Positions 24,637 through 34,555 of a DNA stretch of 64,000 nucleotides are shown piece after piece. A program made the position numbers and the translations under genes. The stretch lies in contig NZ_LT629779.1 of the NCBI RefSeq assembly GCF_900105535.1, forward strand, positions 3,906,001 to 3,970,000, in the 5' to 3' direction. Below the pieces are notes generated by a model, which was not told the origin of the DNA, did no database searches, and saw only the letters and a program-made list of their open reading frames with translations. How positions within the stretch are numbered: the first letter of the stretch is position 1; the number at the start of each line of letters is the position of its first letter. The stretch is from Pseudarthrobacter equi. Lineage in GTDB: Bacteria; Actinomycetota; Actinomycetes; Actinomycetales; Micrococcaceae.

Positions 24637-26205
24637 TCAGTGGGTGCTGGCGACGGCGATGGACTCGCCGTCGCGGTCTTCCAGCCGTTGCGTCCGGTCG
24701 GCAGCGAAGTAGTACACCACTGCGGCGATGCTGGCCGCGAAGAACCAGGCGAAGGGCGCCACGGCGGCCAGCGCCGGAACAAAGGCGATGCATAGGGCCA
24801 CGACGGCGGCCGGCACCATGGCGGTGATGGCCCGCGGGTTGACGCCGTTGCGGTAGAAGTAGGCGCCGTCGGGTGAAGCTGTGTAAAGCTCCGGAACGTT
24901 GACCTTGCCGCGGCGGATCAGCCAGTAGTCGGCCATGACCACGCCGAACAGCGGGCCGAGCAGCGCACCGAGGCCGCCCAGGAAGTAGAGGATGACCAGG
25001 GGGTTGTTGTAGAGGTTCCAGGGCAGGATCACCAGGCCGATGACGGCGCTGACGACGGCGGCCCGGCGGAAGTTGAGCCGCGTGGGGAACAGGTTGGTCA
25101 GGGCGTACACGGGGGCTACGAAGTTGGCCATCAGGTTGACTGCGATGGTGAGGATCAACAGGGCCAGGCAGGCCAGGACCAGGAAGAGCGTGTTCGGGAT
25201 GGTCTGGACGATGTCCGACGGGCTCTGGATGATGGTGCCGTTGATCTTGAACTGGCCGCCGGCCATGACCACCACGATGGCACCGAAGAGCAGCATATTG
25301 ATGGGGATGCCCCAGAAGTTGCCCCGCACCACTGCGTTCTTGGAGACGGCGGACCGGGTGAAGTCGCAGAAGTTCAGCACGAACGTGCCGTAGATGGATA
25401 CCCAGAGGGCACCGCCGGCGAAGATGGTCCGCCACATGTCCAGCCCTTCCAGGGCGTTGTTCGATGACCAGGCGATGGACCCGCCCGCTTCCATGAAAAT
25501 CCAGATGGCCATGGCTGCCATGGTGGCCAGGATGACGGGCCCGGCGAAGGCTTCGTACTTGCGGATCATCTCCATGCCGAAGCTCACGATGACCAGCTGC
25601 ACCACCCAGAGGACCAGGAACGCGGCCCAGCCAAGGGTGGACAGCCCCAGGATGGAGTCTTTATCCAGGTCGGCCAAAGCGGGGAACATGGCCACGAGCA
25701 TTACGCGGAACACGACGGAGGCAAGGTACGTCTGGATGCCGAACCAGGCCACAGCGACCGCGCCGCGGAGGAGGCTGGCGATCTGGGCTCCCCTGATGCC
25801 GAAGCTGATCCGGCTCATCACCGGGAAGGGGACGCCGGTCTTGACGCCCATGAAGCCCGAGAGTGTAAGCAGTCCGAACAGCAGCGCCGCTCCGATGCCC
25901 AGTGCCAGGAGGATCTGCCAACCACCGAGGCCGAGGGCGAACAGGCCGATGGCGAAGGCGTAGTTTCCGAGGCTGTGCACATCGTTGGCCCACAGCGTGA
26001 AGATGCTGTAGCTGGTCCAGCTGCGGCCTTCACGCTTGGTGGGGGCAAGGTCCACGTTGTAGAGGGTGGGGCTGATGCTCTTGCCTGATGCTGCGCTTGC
26101 TGCGTCGCACAGGTCGTCAACGCTGACGGACGGATGGGTGGGAGCAACTGACGGCGCTGTCAGGTCCTGGGCCGCGTCAACGCCCGCCGAAGGAGGGGTC
26201 TTCAT
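24637..26205 (-). CDS. NCS1 family nucleobase/hydantoin/allantoin symporter
   Basis: A 522-aa secondary transporter with about twelve membrane segments, cytoplasmic N-terminus of 65 residues, and the NCS1 pattern (LYNVDLAPT, SYSIFTLWANDVHSLGNYAFAIG, then RISFGIRGAQIASLLRG-AVAWFGIQTY). Mhp1 and allantoin/uracil permeases belong here. It is followed by the racemase-like gene on the same strand, 51 bp on, which suggests uptake of allantoin or a hydantoin. The start is preceded by no strong ribosome site. A palindrome at 26288 stands 83 bp upstream of the start. Confidence 0.92.
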   Translation of the reverse strand: MKTPPSAGVDAAQDLTAPSVAPTHPSVSVDDLCDAASAASGKSISPTLYNVDLAPTKREGRSWTSYSIFTLWANDVHSLGNYAFAIGLFALGLGGWQILLALGIGAALLFGLLTLSGFMGVKTGVPFPVMSRISFGIRGAQIASLLRGAVAVAWFGIQTYLASVVFRVMLVAMFPALADLDKDSILGLSTLGWAAFLVLWVVQLVIVSFGMEMIRKYEAFAGPVILATMAAMAIWIFMEAGGSIAWSSNNALEGLDMWRTIFAGGALWVSIYGTFVLNFCDFTRSAVSKNAVVRGNFWGIPINMLLFGAIVVVMAGGQFKINGTIIQSPSDIVQTIPNTLFLVLACLALLILTIAVNLMANFVAPVYALTNLFPTRLNFRRAAVVSAVIGLVILPWNLYNNPLVILYFLGGLGALLGPLFGVVMADYWLIRRGKVNVPELYTASPDGAYFYRNGVNPRAITAMVPAAVVALCIAFVPALAAVAPFAWFFAASIAAVVYYFAADRTQRLEDRDGESIAVASTH

Positions 26206-26287
26206 AAGGGGGTCTCAATTCGTTGGGGCTTCCGGGGTGGTGAGACCGACCTGGGAATCAGCGCTGCTGGCCCCTGTCGTTTCTGTT

Positions 26288-26304
26288 ATTCCACTCTGCG
26301 GAAT
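26288..26304. promoter_or_regulatory. Palindrome upstream of the NCS1 transporter (shared purine operator candidate)
   Basis: ATTCC-ACTCTGC-GGAAT. Read on the minus strand (ATTCCGCAGAGTGGAAT) it matches the palindrome at 39126 (ATTTCGCAATGTGAAAT) at 13 of 17 positions. Its size fits IclR- or GntR-type operators. Confidence 0.55.
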
Positions 26305-26480
26305 CGAGATATTGAATAGTGAAAACCAGCGTATGACCTGGGTCACGTACCGTCAAGGCAATGCCGCCCGCGCGAACAGTCACAAATGGTTGGCAAGGCC
26401 CCAGCCGCGGCCATAGGTGGAAGTGGCGGGCGGCCGCATTGACCGGACCCTCACCTCGCGGATAATCTCGTCATACAGAA

Positions 26481-26505
26481 ATGTTTTCTCACAATACGAA
26501 AACAT
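26481..26505. promoter_or_regulatory. 25-bp palindrome before aceE
   Basis: Perfect 8-bp arms ATGTTTTC (26481-26488) and GAAAACAT (26498-26505) around TCACAATAC, 29 bp upstream of the aceE start. The right half AATACGAAAACAT recurs exactly at 46207-46219 upstream of the malic enzyme gene. A repressor or activator site for aceE is likely. Confidence 0.6.
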
Positions 26506-26534
26506 GGGCCATTCGAAGATGAAAAGAGGCTCCC

Positions 26535-29300
26535 GTGGCTGCAGGAGAAGATACCTCCCATATCCTCAGCGGGTTGACTGACCAGCTGCCTGATCGTGAT
26601 CCGGAAGAGACTGCGGAGTGGGTTGAGTCCCTGGATGCGTTGATCCGGGAACAGGGTACCGAGCGTGCCCAGTACATTATGCGGAGCCTGCTGCAGCGTG
26701 CGGGCGCGCAGAGTGTCGGGGTGCCGATGGTGACCACCACCGATTACGTGAACACGATCCCCGTGGACCAGGAAGCACCGTTCCCGGGCAACGAGGAGTA
26801 CGAGCGCCGGTACCGGGCGTACATGCGGTGGAACGCCGCGGTCATGGTGCACCGGGCGCAGCGGCCCGAGATCGGGGTGGGTGGGCATATCTCCACCTAC
26901 GCCGGTGCTGCGACCCTGTACGAGGTCGGCTTCAACCACTTCTTCCGCGGCAAGGACGCCCCCGGCGGCGGGGACCAGGTCTTCTTCCAGGGCCACGCCT
27001 CCCCCGGCATGTACGCCCGGGCGTTCATGGAAGGCCGCCTCACGGAGGAGGACCTGGACGGGTTCCGGCAGGAAAAGTCCCGGGCCGGCCACGCGCTGTC
27101 CTCCTACCCGCACCCGCGCCTGATGCCGGACTTCTGGGAATTCCCCACCGTGTCCATGGGTATCGGCCCGATGAACGCGATCTACCAGGCCCAGTCCAAC
27201 CGGTACCTGCACAACCGCGGCCTGAAAGACACCTCCGACCAGCAGGTCTGGGCGTTCCTGGGCGACGGCGAAATGGACGAGCCCGAGTCCCGAGGCCTGC
27301 TCCAGCTCGCCGCGAACGAGAACCTGGACAACCTGAACTTCGTGATCAACTGCAACCTCCAGCGCCTCGACGGGCCGGTCCGGGGCAACGGGAAGATCAT
27401 GCAGGAACTCGAAGCGTTCTTCCGCGGCGCGGGCTGGAACGTGATCAAGGTCGTCTGGGGCCGGGAATGGGATGACCTCCTCACCCAGGACACCAACGGG
27501 TCCCTGGTGAAGATCATGAACGAAACCCCCGACGGGGACTACCAGACCTACAAGGCCGAATCCGGCGGGTTCGTCCGCGAACACTTCTTCGGCAAGGACC
27601 CCGCCACCAAAGACATGGTCGCGGACCTCACCGATGACCAGATCTGGAACCTCAAACGCGGCGGCCACGACTACCGCAAGGTCTACGCAGCCTACAAAGC
27701 CGCCACCGAATTCAAAGGCAAACCCACCGTCATCCTCGCCAAAACCGTCAAAGGCTACGGACTCGGACCCAGGTTTGAAGGCCGGAATGCCACGCATCAG
27801 ATGAAGAAGCTGACGGTGGAGGACCTCAAGGACTTCCGGGATTACCTCCGCATCCCTGTGTCGGATGAGCAACTGGATGCCGATCCTTACCGTCCTCCCT
27901 ATTACCACCCGGGTGCCGATGCACCCGAAATCGCCTACCTCCATGAACGCCGGAGGGCCCTTGGCGGGTCGGTTCCGGAACGCCGTTCACAGCATGGGGC
28001 CGTCGAGCTGCCGGACGCCAAGTCCTACGATTCGGCCAAGCGAGGTTCCGGGAAACAGCAGGCCGCCACCACCATGGCCTTCGTGCGCCTGCTCAAGGAC
28101 CTCCTCCGCGACAAGAAGTTCGGGGACCGGATTGTGCCCATCGTGCCGGACGAATCCCGTACGTTCGGCATGGATGCGTTCTTCCCGACGGCGAAGATCT
28201 ACAACCCCAAGGGCCAGAACTACCTCTCCGTGGACCGCGACCTCGTCCTGGCCTACAAGGAATCCCCCGCCGGCCAGCTCATCCACCCCGGCATCAACGA
28301 AGCCGGCGCCGTGGCAGCCTTCACCGCCGCCGGCACCGCCTACGCCACCCACGGCGTACCGCTGATCCCGGTCTACGTGTTCTACTCCATGTTCGGCTTC
28401 CAGCGCACCGGCGACGCCTTCTGGGCAGCAGCGGACCAAATGACCCGGGGCTTCATCATCGGCGCCACCGCAGGACGGACCACCCTCACCGGCGAAGGCC
28501 TCCAGCACGCCGACGGACACTCCCCCCTGCTGGCATCGACGAACCCGGCAGTGGTCACCTACGACCCCGCCTACGGCTACGAAATGGGCCACATCATCCG
28601 CGACGGCCTCGAACGCATGTATGGGGAGGCCGCAAGCGGCGAAGGCACCGGAACGGCGTCGGATAAAAACCTCATGTACTACCTCACGGTCTACAACGAG
28701 CCCATCGTGCAGCCCGCCGAGCCGGAAAACCTGGATGTGCAGGGTGTGCTGGGCGGTATCCACCGGGTTTCGGCGTCGGGCGTTGAAGGACCCAAGGCGC
28801 AGATCCTTGCTTCCGGCGTGTCAGTGCCCTGGGCCATCGAGGCCCAGCGCATCCTGGCCGAAGACTGGTCCGTCTCCGCCGACGTCTGGTCTGTCACCTC
28901 CTGGAACGAGCTCCGACGCGACGGACTCGCCGCCGAAGAAGAAGCCTTCCTCAACCCCGAACAACCCGCCCGGGTCCCGTTCGTCACCCAACAACTCGAA
29001 GGCGCCACCGGCCCCGTCGTCGCCGTCTCCGACTACATGAAAGCCGTCCCCGACCAGATCCGCCAATTCGTCCCCAACGAATACGCCACCCTCGGCGCCG
29101 ACGGCTTCGGCTTCTCCGACACCCGCGCAGCAGCCCGCCGCTACTTCAAAAACGACACCCACTCCATCGTGGTGAAGGCGCTGCAAATGCTCGCAGCCAG
29201 GGGTGACGTTGAGGCGGGTGCGCCTGCCTACGCCATGGACCGGTACAAGCTCCTGGACGTCACCGCCGGCACCACCGGCGGTGTGGGCGGCGACGCCTGA
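26535..29300 (+). CDS. aceE: Pyruvate dehydrogenase E1 component, homodimeric type
   Basis: Decarboxylates pyruvate with thiamine diphosphate and passes the acetyl group to the E2 lipoyl domain. At 921 aa it matches actinobacterial AceE in length. The thiamine-binding motif is G243-D-G-E-MDEPE, ending in NLQRLDGP; the family-typical segments [21 protein letters not shown] and YYLTVYNEP are present. The start is a GTG at 26535. No E2 or E3 gene is adjacent, which is common in actinobacteria. It stands alone between purine genes, with a terminator after it and a palindrome before it. Confidence 0.96.
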   Translation: MAAGEDTSHILSGLTDQLPDRDPEETAEWVESLDALIREQGTERAQYIMRSLLQRAGAQSVGVPMVTTTDYVNTIPVDQEAPFPGNEEYERRYRAYMRWNAAVMVHRAQRPEIGVGGHISTYAGAATLYEVGFNHFFRGKDAPGGGDQVFFQGHASPGMYARAFMEGRLTEEDLDGFRQEKSRAGHALSSYPHPRLMPDFWEFPTVSMGIGPMNAIYQAQSNRYLHNRGLKDTSDQQVWAFLGDGEMDEPESRGLLQLAANENLDNLNFVINCNLQRLDGPVRGNGKIMQELEAFFRGAGWNVIKVVWGREWDDLLTQDTNGSLVKIMNETPDGDYQTYKAESGGFVREHFFGKDPATKDMVADLTDDQIWNLKRGGHDYRKVYAAYKAATEFKGKPTVILAKTVKGYGLGPRFEGRNATHQMKKLTVEDLKDFRDYLRIPVSDEQLDADPYRPPYYHPGADAPEIAYLHERRRALGGSVPERRSQHGAVELPDAKSYDSAKRGSGKQQAATTMAFVRLLKDLLRDKKFGDRIVPIVPDESRTFGMDAFFPTAKIYNPKGQNYLSVDRDLVLAYKESPAGQLIHPGINEAGAVAAFTAAGTAYATHGVPLIPVYVFYSMFGFQRTGDAFWAAADQMTRGFIIGATAGRTTLTGEGLQHADGHSPLLASTNPAVVTYDPAYGYEMGHIIRDGLERMYGEAASGEGTGTASDKNLMYYLTVYNEPIVQPAEPENLDVQGVLGGIHRVSASGVEGPKAQILASGVSVPWAIEAQRILAEDWSVSADVWSVTSWNELRRDGLAAEEEAFLNPEQPARVPFVTQQLEGATGPVVAVSDYMKAVPDQIRQFVPNEYATLGADGFGFSDTRAAARRYFKNDTHSIVVKALQMLAARGDVEAGAPAYAMDRYKLLDVTAGTTGGVGGDA

Positions 29301-29323
29301 CAATGCAGTGCCTGATGGACATC

Positions 29324-29367
29324 AAGGCGGCTGGGACAGTTTCCGAGGGAACTGCTCCGGCCGCCTT
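29324..29367 (+). terminator. Hairpin after aceE
   Basis: AAGGCGGC (29324-29331) pairs with GCCGCCTT (29360-29367), and inside it CAGTT (29337-29341) pairs with AACTG (29350-29354). The structure lies 23 bases after the stop and ends in a short T run; a probable terminator. Confidence 0.65.
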
Positions 29368-29385
29368 TATGGCTAGGGTGCAGGT

Positions 29386-30021
29386 ATGACAACAGGGAGC
29401 GGGCAGACGCGGCGCACCACGGGCATCGTGCTGGCCGCGGGGGCCGGGACACGCCTGGGCCTTGGGCCGAAGGCGCTGCTGCCCTACCGCGGGCGGCCGC
29501 TGGTTGAGGCCATCGCCGGAACACTGTTCGACGGCGGCTGCCGGGACGTGGTGGTGGTCCTCGGCGCGGGTGCCGCGGAGGTTGCCGCGGCGGCCGATCT
29601 GGGCCGGTTCCGGACCGCCGTCAATCCGGACTGGCTGTCCGGCATGGGAAGTTCGTTCCTGCTCGGCGAAAAGAAAGCAGACCCTGCGGACCACCTGCTG
29701 GTGGCCCTCGTGGACCAGCCCGGGCTCACGCCGGAAACGGTGGCGCGGCTGCTCGCCGTCCACCGCCCGGGCCGGATCACCGCCGCCGCTTACCGCCGTC
29801 GGGATCTCCCTGACGGCGGTCCCGGCAGCCACCTCCAGCGCGGCCATCCACTGCTCATCGACTCATCTCTGCGGGCGGCTGTCGCCGCAACGGTGACCGG
29901 CGACGCCGGGGCCCGCGGTTTCCTGCGCGCCCACCCCGAACTGGTGGATGAGGTGGATTGCAGCGACCAGTCCACCGGCGAGGACGTCGATACACCGGAC
30001 CAGCTGCGCCTACTGCAGTAG
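29386..30021 (+). CDS. MocA-like molybdenum cofactor cytidylyltransferase
   Basis: A 211-aa nucleotidyltransferase. The N-terminal motif IVLAAGAGTRLGLGPKALLPYRGRPL is the MobA/MocA signature, and LVDQPGLTPETV carries the metal-binding aspartate. MocA-type enzymes make the cytosine dinucleotide form of molybdopterin, which enzymes of the xanthine dehydrogenase family use. The xanthine dehydrogenase subunits and XdhC lie 2-7 kb away, supporting this role; Bacillus PucB is a precedent. It converges on and overlaps the uracil-DNA glycosylase-like gene by 12 bp. Confidence 0.88.
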   Translation: MTTGSGQTRRTTGIVLAAGAGTRLGLGPKALLPYRGRPLVEAIAGTLFDGGCRDVVVVLGAGAAEVAAAADLGRFRTAVNPDWLSGMGSSFLLGEKKADPADHLLVALVDQPGLTPETVARLLAVHRPGRITAAAYRRRDLPDGGPGSHLQRGHPLLIDSSLRAAVAATVTGDAGARGFLRAHPELVDEVDCSDQSTGEDVDTPDQLRLLQ

Positions 30022-30651
30022 CAGCTGCTCCAGCCCGCCCTTGAAACCGGCCCGGCCGCCGTGGGCCGGGTGCCGGATCTTGGGCGCATCCACTCCGCTC
30101 CGGAGCAGGCTGCGATGGGCCACGTTACCCACGGCCACTATGGTGCGGACAGCGAAGAGCTGCGCCAGTGCCTGCCAGAACGGGGTGCCCAGGGCCGCTT
30201 CGGACGGCCGCGGCGTGCGGTTGGTCAGCGGCTGCCCCGGCTTGTGTGGATGCCACGGGAATGCACTCCACAGCAGCGGCAGGACGCCGAGTTCGGCCAG
30301 GACTTCCCACATCACCGTAGCCGTGGGTTCCGCCGCAACCCCCGCAGCCTCGGGCGGCAGGATGTATCCCTTGCCGGGCCCGAACAGCCCAAAGCTGTTG
30401 GCCGGCCCCTCGAAGATGGTCCGGTTGGTGAAGGGCACGCCGGTAATCCGCATGCCCCGGAAGCCCGGCGCCTCGCCCACCAGCAGGACCGTTGGGCGGC
30501 GTTCCAGCATCTCCTGCAGATAAAGCTTCAGGTTGTAACGGCGCAGCGCATTCTCCGGCACGGTGTGGTCGAAGAAGTTGGTCCAGTCGGCGCCCGGCTC
30601 CACGGCGGCGAGCGCGCCAATGAACGCGTCGACGCTGTCCGCGGGCCGCAT
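30010..30651 (-). CDS. Uracil-DNA glycosylase superfamily protein
   Basis: A 213-aa protein of the UDG fold. VLLVGEAPGFRGMRITGVPFTNR resembles motif 1 of the UDG superfamily (G-E-A-P-G), and the region LWSAFPWHPHKPG and the late segment VAVGNVAHRSL fit the remaining core. It lacks the classical UNG motif GQDPYH and belongs to a less-studied branch. Removal of uracil from DNA is plausible but unproven. It overlaps the convergent MocA gene and lies upstream of no obvious repair operon. Confidence 0.8.
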   Translation of the reverse strand: MRPADSVDAFIGALAAVEPGADWTNFFDHTVPENALRRYNLKLYLQEMLERRPTVLLVGEAPGFRGMRITGVPFTNRTIFEGPANSFGLFGPGKGYILPPEAAGVAAEPTATVMWEVLAELGVLPLLWSAFPWHPHKPGQPLTNRTPRPSEAALGTPFWQALAQLFAVRTIVAVGNVAHRSLLRSGVDAPKIRHPAHGGRAGFKGGLEQLLLQ

Positions 30652-30677
30652 GGAACTGTCCGGACCTGGAATCCCGG

Positions 30678-31658
30678 CTACCAGCGCGGGTGGATGGCCT
30701 CGCGGAAGTAGTGGTCGTAGATCCAGCGGACACCCTCGCCGAACTCATCGGTGACAGCCACGGACGCGGCGGCAGCGTTCGCCACGGCCTGGTCCACGTT
30801 GCGGGCACCGGGGATCACGGTGGTGACACCGTCCTGTGCGGCAATCCAGGCGATGGCGGCCTGGGCGGTGGTGGCGCCGGAGGGAACCAGTTGCTCGAAC
30901 TCGGCCACAGCCTTCAGGCCAAGCTGGAAGTCCACCCCGGAGAAGGTCTCCCCCACATCGAAGGAGCCTCCGTCGCGGTTGTAGTTCCGGTGATCGTTGT
31001 CCGCGAACGTGGTGTCCTTGGTGTATTTCCCGGACAGCAGCCCGGACGCCAGTGGGACGCGGGCAATGATCCCCACGCCCGCTGCCTTCGCGGCGGGCAG
31101 GACCTCGTCCAGCGGCTTGAGCCGGAAGGCGTTCAGGATGATCTGGACCGAGGCCGTTCCCGGGCGCCGGATGGCTTCCAGTGCTTCGTCCGTCCGCTCC
31201 ACGCTGACGCCGTAATTGCGGATGGCGCCTTCGGACACCAGGGTGTCCAGGGCGTCGTACACCTCGTTGCTGCTGAACACCGGTGTGGGCGGGCAGTGCA
31301 GCTGGACCAGGTCCAGGGTGTCGGTTCCCAGGTTCTTCCGTGAGCGGTCAACCCATTGGCGGAAGTTGGCCAGCGTGTAGTTTTCCGGGCGCTGGTCCAT
31401 CCGGCGGCCCATCTTGGTGCCCACGGTGATGTCCAGCCCGGGGTTGTCGGCCAGGAACTTGCCGATTGCCTGTTCGCTCTTGCCGTCGCCATATACGTCA
31501 GCGGTGTCGAAGAAAGTGACACCGGCCTCAGCGGACGCCGCCAGGATGGCCTGGGCCTGGGCCGGGTCCACGTTGCCCCAGTCCGCGCCAAGCTGCCAGG
31601 TGCCCAGCCCCACGATGGAGACGTTCCGTCCGGTCCTGCCTAAAATCCGTTGTTCCAT
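30678..31658 (-). CDS. Aldo/keto reductase
   Basis: A 326-aa NADPH-dependent oxidoreductase with the (alpha/beta)8 fold. The catalytic tetrad is visible: D and Y in FFDTADVYGDGKSEQ, K in VGTKMGRR and H in LVQLHCP. The family signature at the N-terminus (RTGRNVSIVGLGTWQLG) is typical. It lies upstream of the UDG-like gene on the same strand, with a 26-bp gap, so the two may be co-transcribed. The substrate cannot be inferred. Confidence 0.93.
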   Translation of the reverse strand: MEQRILGRTGRNVSIVGLGTWQLGADWGNVDPAQAQAILAASAEAGVTFFDTADVYGDGKSEQAIGKFLADNPGLDITVGTKMGRRMDQRPENYTLANFRQWVDRSRKNLGTDTLDLVQLHCPPTPVFSSNEVYDALDTLVSEGAIRNYGVSVERTDEALEAIRRPGTASVQIILNAFRLKPLDEVLPAAKAAGVGIIARVPLASGLLSGKYTKDTTFADNDHRNYNRDGGSFDVGETFSGVDFQLGLKAVAEFEQLVPSGATTAQAAIAWIAAQDGVTTVIPGARNVDQAVANAAAASVAVTDEFGEGVRWIYDHYFREAIHPRW

Positions 31659-31712
31659 CCCCCGACTATAGGGGGCAGCCCGGCAGCCACCGGAATTTTA
31701 CGGCCCGCCGGT

Positions 31713-34553
31713 TCACCGCACCGGCTGGGAATGGACGTGGTCCGCGGGCACCAACCCGGCCTCCTTCAGCCCCAGGTAGATCCGGTCCCGGGCAATGGGC
31801 AGGGACGCGAACCGCACTCCGGTGGCGTTCCGGATGGCGTTGGCCAGCGCGGGCGCTACCGGGTTGAACGGGCTTTCACTCATGGACTTGGCACCGAGCG
31901 GGCCAAGCTTGTCGTTGGTATCGGCAAAGTACACCTCGCTCCGCGGCACGTCCGCGAAGGTGGGGATGTGGTACTGCCGCAGGATGTCCGTGGTGACCTT
32001 ACCAGCGTCGTCCACCACCACTTCCTCGTACAGCGCGGCACCTATGGCCTGGGCAATGCCGCCCTCGATCTGGCCGCGGCACTGCCGGGGATTGACCACC
32101 ACACCGGCGTCGGCGGCCTGCACGCTTTGCAGGATCCTCAGTTCGCCGGTATTCCGGTTCACCGCCACGCGGAAGCCGTGCACGTTGAACGCCACCGATC
32201 GCGGGGTTCCACCCCAGCGGCCTTCGGCAGCGAGTTCGACGCCGGCTTCCGCAGCTGCCTGCGCCAGTTCCGACAGTGCCACGGCTGTCCCGTCCACCAC
32301 CACGGCGTCTCCCTCGAGGACGCAGGCGGAGGCCTGGGTTTGCCGGATCCCTGCGGCAAAGGCCCGGATGCGGACAGCAAGCTCCTCTGCCGCAGCGAGC
32401 GTGGCTTTTCCGGCCACCACCGTGCCGGCCGAGCCGAACGCGCCGGTATCGTGCTCCACCAGGTCCGTGTCGGACTGCCGGACCGCCACCCGGGCAGCCT
32501 CGGTGGACAGGGCGGTGGCGGCAAGCTGGGCGTGGACGGTGGTGGTGCCGTTGCCGAACTCGGCCGTGCCGACGTCGGCCTGGTACGTTCCGTCGGGAAG
32601 GAGCCGCATCCGCGAGTGGGCGAAGTGTCCGCGCGGCGGCACGGTGTCGATCATGGACAGCGCGGCACCCTCGCCGGTCATCCATTCCGGTCCCAGCTGG
32701 TCCAGCCCAGCCGCCCGGTACCGTTCCAGGCCGCGGTCCAGGGCACCGCGCACCAGGTCCAGGCACTGGTCCAGCCCGTAGCTGCCGTAGTGCACGTCTT
32801 CCTCGGGGTCCGGGTGGGTGGACAGCATGTGGTCGCCTTCGCGCACCATGTTCCGGCGGCGGAACTCGTAGGGGTCCATGCCGATGCCGGCGGCGAGTTC
32901 GTCCATGGCGGACTCCACTGCGAAGATCATCTGGCTCAGCCCGTACCCGCGGAACGCCCCGGCCGGGACCGTATGGGTGTACATGGCGTGGGCGTCCACT
33001 TTTTTGTTGTCGCACTTGTACACGGCCAGGGATTCGCCGCAGCCATGGAACATGACGCCGGGGCCATGGTTTCCGTAGGCTCCGGTGTTGGTGAGGACGT
33101 CCAGTTCCAGGGCGGTGAGGTGGCCGTCCTTGCTGGCCCCGGCCTTGAGCTTGATGGTGAACGGATGCCGCGTGGTGGTGGCGGTGAACTGTTCGGTGCG
33201 GGTGAGTTCCAGCTGGACGGGCCGCTTCAGCTTCAGCGCAGCGAGCGCCACGAGGTCCTCGGTGAGGACTTCCTGCTTGCCACCGAAGCCGCCGCCAACC
33301 CGCCCGGCCACCACATGCACCCGGTCCTCTTCCAGCCCGAACACCCGGCACAGGGTGCGCCGGACCAGGAACGGAACCTGGCTGGAGGTACGGACCTGGA
33401 GCCGCCCTTCGGCATCAATGGAGGCAATAGCCGCGTGGGTTTCAAGGGCCACATGCTGGACGCGCTGGGTCCGGTAGGTCTGTTCGTGGATGAAGTCTGC
33501 GGCTGAAAACCCATCCGCCACGCTTCCCAGCTCGGAATGCAGCTCAGCCACCACGTTGCGGTCCGGACGGGAGATCCGCGCGGTGGCGCCGTCCTTGTCA
33601 CCGTGCACCAGCGGGGCGCCCGGACGCAAGGCATCCTGCGGCGTGAAGACGGCGGGCAGTTCTTCGTAGCCAACCTTCAACGCCCGCACGCCTGCCTCGG
33701 CGGCAGCTACGGATTCGGCGGCTACGGCGGCCACGCGCTGCCCGATGAACCGGACCACGTCATCCAGCACCCGGGTATCGTCCGGATCGTCGGTGAACAG
33801 TTCGTGCTGGGCGGTGGAGAACAGCTGCTCCGGGGCGTCGTCGGAGGTGAAGACAGCCACCACGCCGGGGACCCGGAGGGCAGCGTCCTTGTCGATGGAC
33901 ACCACCCGTGCGTGGGCGTGCGGTGAGCGGAGGATCTTCAGGTGCAGCAGTGCCTGCTGCTGGTCCTGCGGGATGTCCAGGGTGTAGCGGGCCGCGCCGG
34001 TGACCACCGCACGGCTGGCGGGTGCGGGGACGTCGTCGCCGAGCTGGCCGTGTTCCGGGTCCGGCTGGCTTGCCCCGGCGATACCCGAGCCCTGCCCCTG
34101 CGGATCCGGGTGCCCCGCGTGGCCGCAGACGGCGTCAGCAATGGCGCGGTAGCCCGTGCAGCGGCAGAGGTTGCCCTTGAGGTTGCGGGGCAAGTTGTCC
34201 CTTTGTTCGTCGTCGAACGTGGCGGCAGTCATCACCATGCCGGCGGTGCAGAAGCCGCACTGGAAACCCTGCCGCTCCATGAACTGCTGCTGCACCGGGT
34301 GCAGGCCGGGACCGGCGCCGGATGCGGCGGCCAGTCCCTCGATGGTGGTGACCGAGTGCCCCTCGGCACGGACGGCGGGGTAGATGCAGCTGTGGACCGG
34401 CGTGCCGTCCACGTGGACCGTGCAGGCTCCGCAGTCGCCGCCGTCGCAGCCTTTCTTGACGCCGGGGTTTCCCTGTTCCCGGAGGAAGGTCCGGAGGCAC
34501 TGGCCCGGGCGGGGATCCGTTTCGGCCGGTGCGCCGTTGATGTTGATGGCCAT
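31713..34553 (-). CDS. Xanthine dehydrogenase, fused 2Fe-2S and molybdenum subunits
   Basis: A 946-aa subunit of a xanthine dehydrogenase-family hydroxylase. Residues 1-150 hold two [2Fe-2S] clusters: C36, C41, C44, C56 and C99, C102, C130, C132. After a linker rich in Gly, Pro and Gln the molybdopterin domain starts at about residue 180, with GGFGGKQ, GAFRGYG and the region GAKSMSESP, whose glutamate is at the place of the catalytic Glu. The FAD domain is a separate gene just upstream, so this is a two-subunit arrangement of FeS-Mo plus FAD. ATG at 34553 follows the FAD stop. Xanthine as substrate is inferred from the purine genes around it. Confidence 0.88.
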   Translation of the reverse strand: MAININGAPAETDPRPGQCLRTFLREQGNPGVKKGCDGGDCGACTVHVDGTPVHSCIYPAVRAEGHSVTTIEGLAAASGAGPGLHPVQQQFMERQGFQCGFCTAGMVMTAATFDDEQRDNLPRNLKGNLCRCTGYRAIADAVCGHAGHPDPQGQGSGIAGASQPDPEHGQLGDDVPAPASRAVVTGAARYTLDIPQDQQQALLHLKILRSPHAHARVVSIDKDAALRVPGVVAVFTSDDAPEQLFSTAQHELFTDDPDDTRVLDDVVRFIGQRVAAVAAESVAAAEAGVRALKVGYEELPAVFTPQDALRPGAPLVHGDKDGATARISRPDRNVVAELHSELGSVADGFSAADFIHEQTYRTQRVQHVALETHAAIASIDAEGRLQVRTSSQVPFLVRRTLCRVFGLEEDRVHVVAGRVGGGFGGKQEVLTEDLVALAALKLKRPVQLELTRTEQFTATTTRHPFTIKLKAGASKDGHLTALELDVLTNTGAYGNHGPGVMFHGCGESLAVYKCDNKKVDAHAMYTHTVPAGAFRGYGLSQMIFAVESAMDELAAGIGMDPYEFRRRNMVREGDHMLSTHPDPEEDVHYGSYGLDQCLDLVRGALDRGLERYRAAGLDQLGPEWMTGEGAALSMIDTVPPRGHFAHSRMRLLPDGTYQADVGTAEFGNGTTTVHAQLAATALSTEAARVAVRQSDTDLVEHDTGAFGSAGTVVAGKATLAAAEELAVRIRAFAAGIRQTQASACVLEGDAVVVDGTAVALSELAQAAAEAGVELAAEGRWGGTPRSVAFNVHGFRVAVNRNTGELRILQSVQAADAGVVVNPRQCRGQIEGGIAQAIGAALYEEVVVDDAGKVTTDILRQYHIPTFADVPRSEVYFADTNDKLGPLGAKSMSESPFNPVAPALANAIRNATGVRFASLPIARDRIYLGLKEAGLVPADHVHSQPVR

Positions 34554-34555
34554 GG

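Larger units (their letters stand above)
26206..26534. other. Intergenic region between NCS1 transporter and aceE
   Basis: A 329-bp divergent promoter region without a gene. It contains the palindrome at 26288-26304 on the transporter side, the segment GGTCACGTA at about 26342 (also found upstream of uricase at about 42381), and the 25-bp palindrome at 26481-26505 just before aceE. Confidence 0.7.

Noticed and set aside
26451..27944. A 497-codon open frame opposite aceE
   Set aside because: The plus strand encodes AceE with intact motifs; the minus frame has no recognisable domain.
31650..33506. A 618-codon plus-strand open frame
   Set aside because: It is the shadow of the xanthine dehydrogenase gene, has no domain, and has biased composition typical of an antisense frame.
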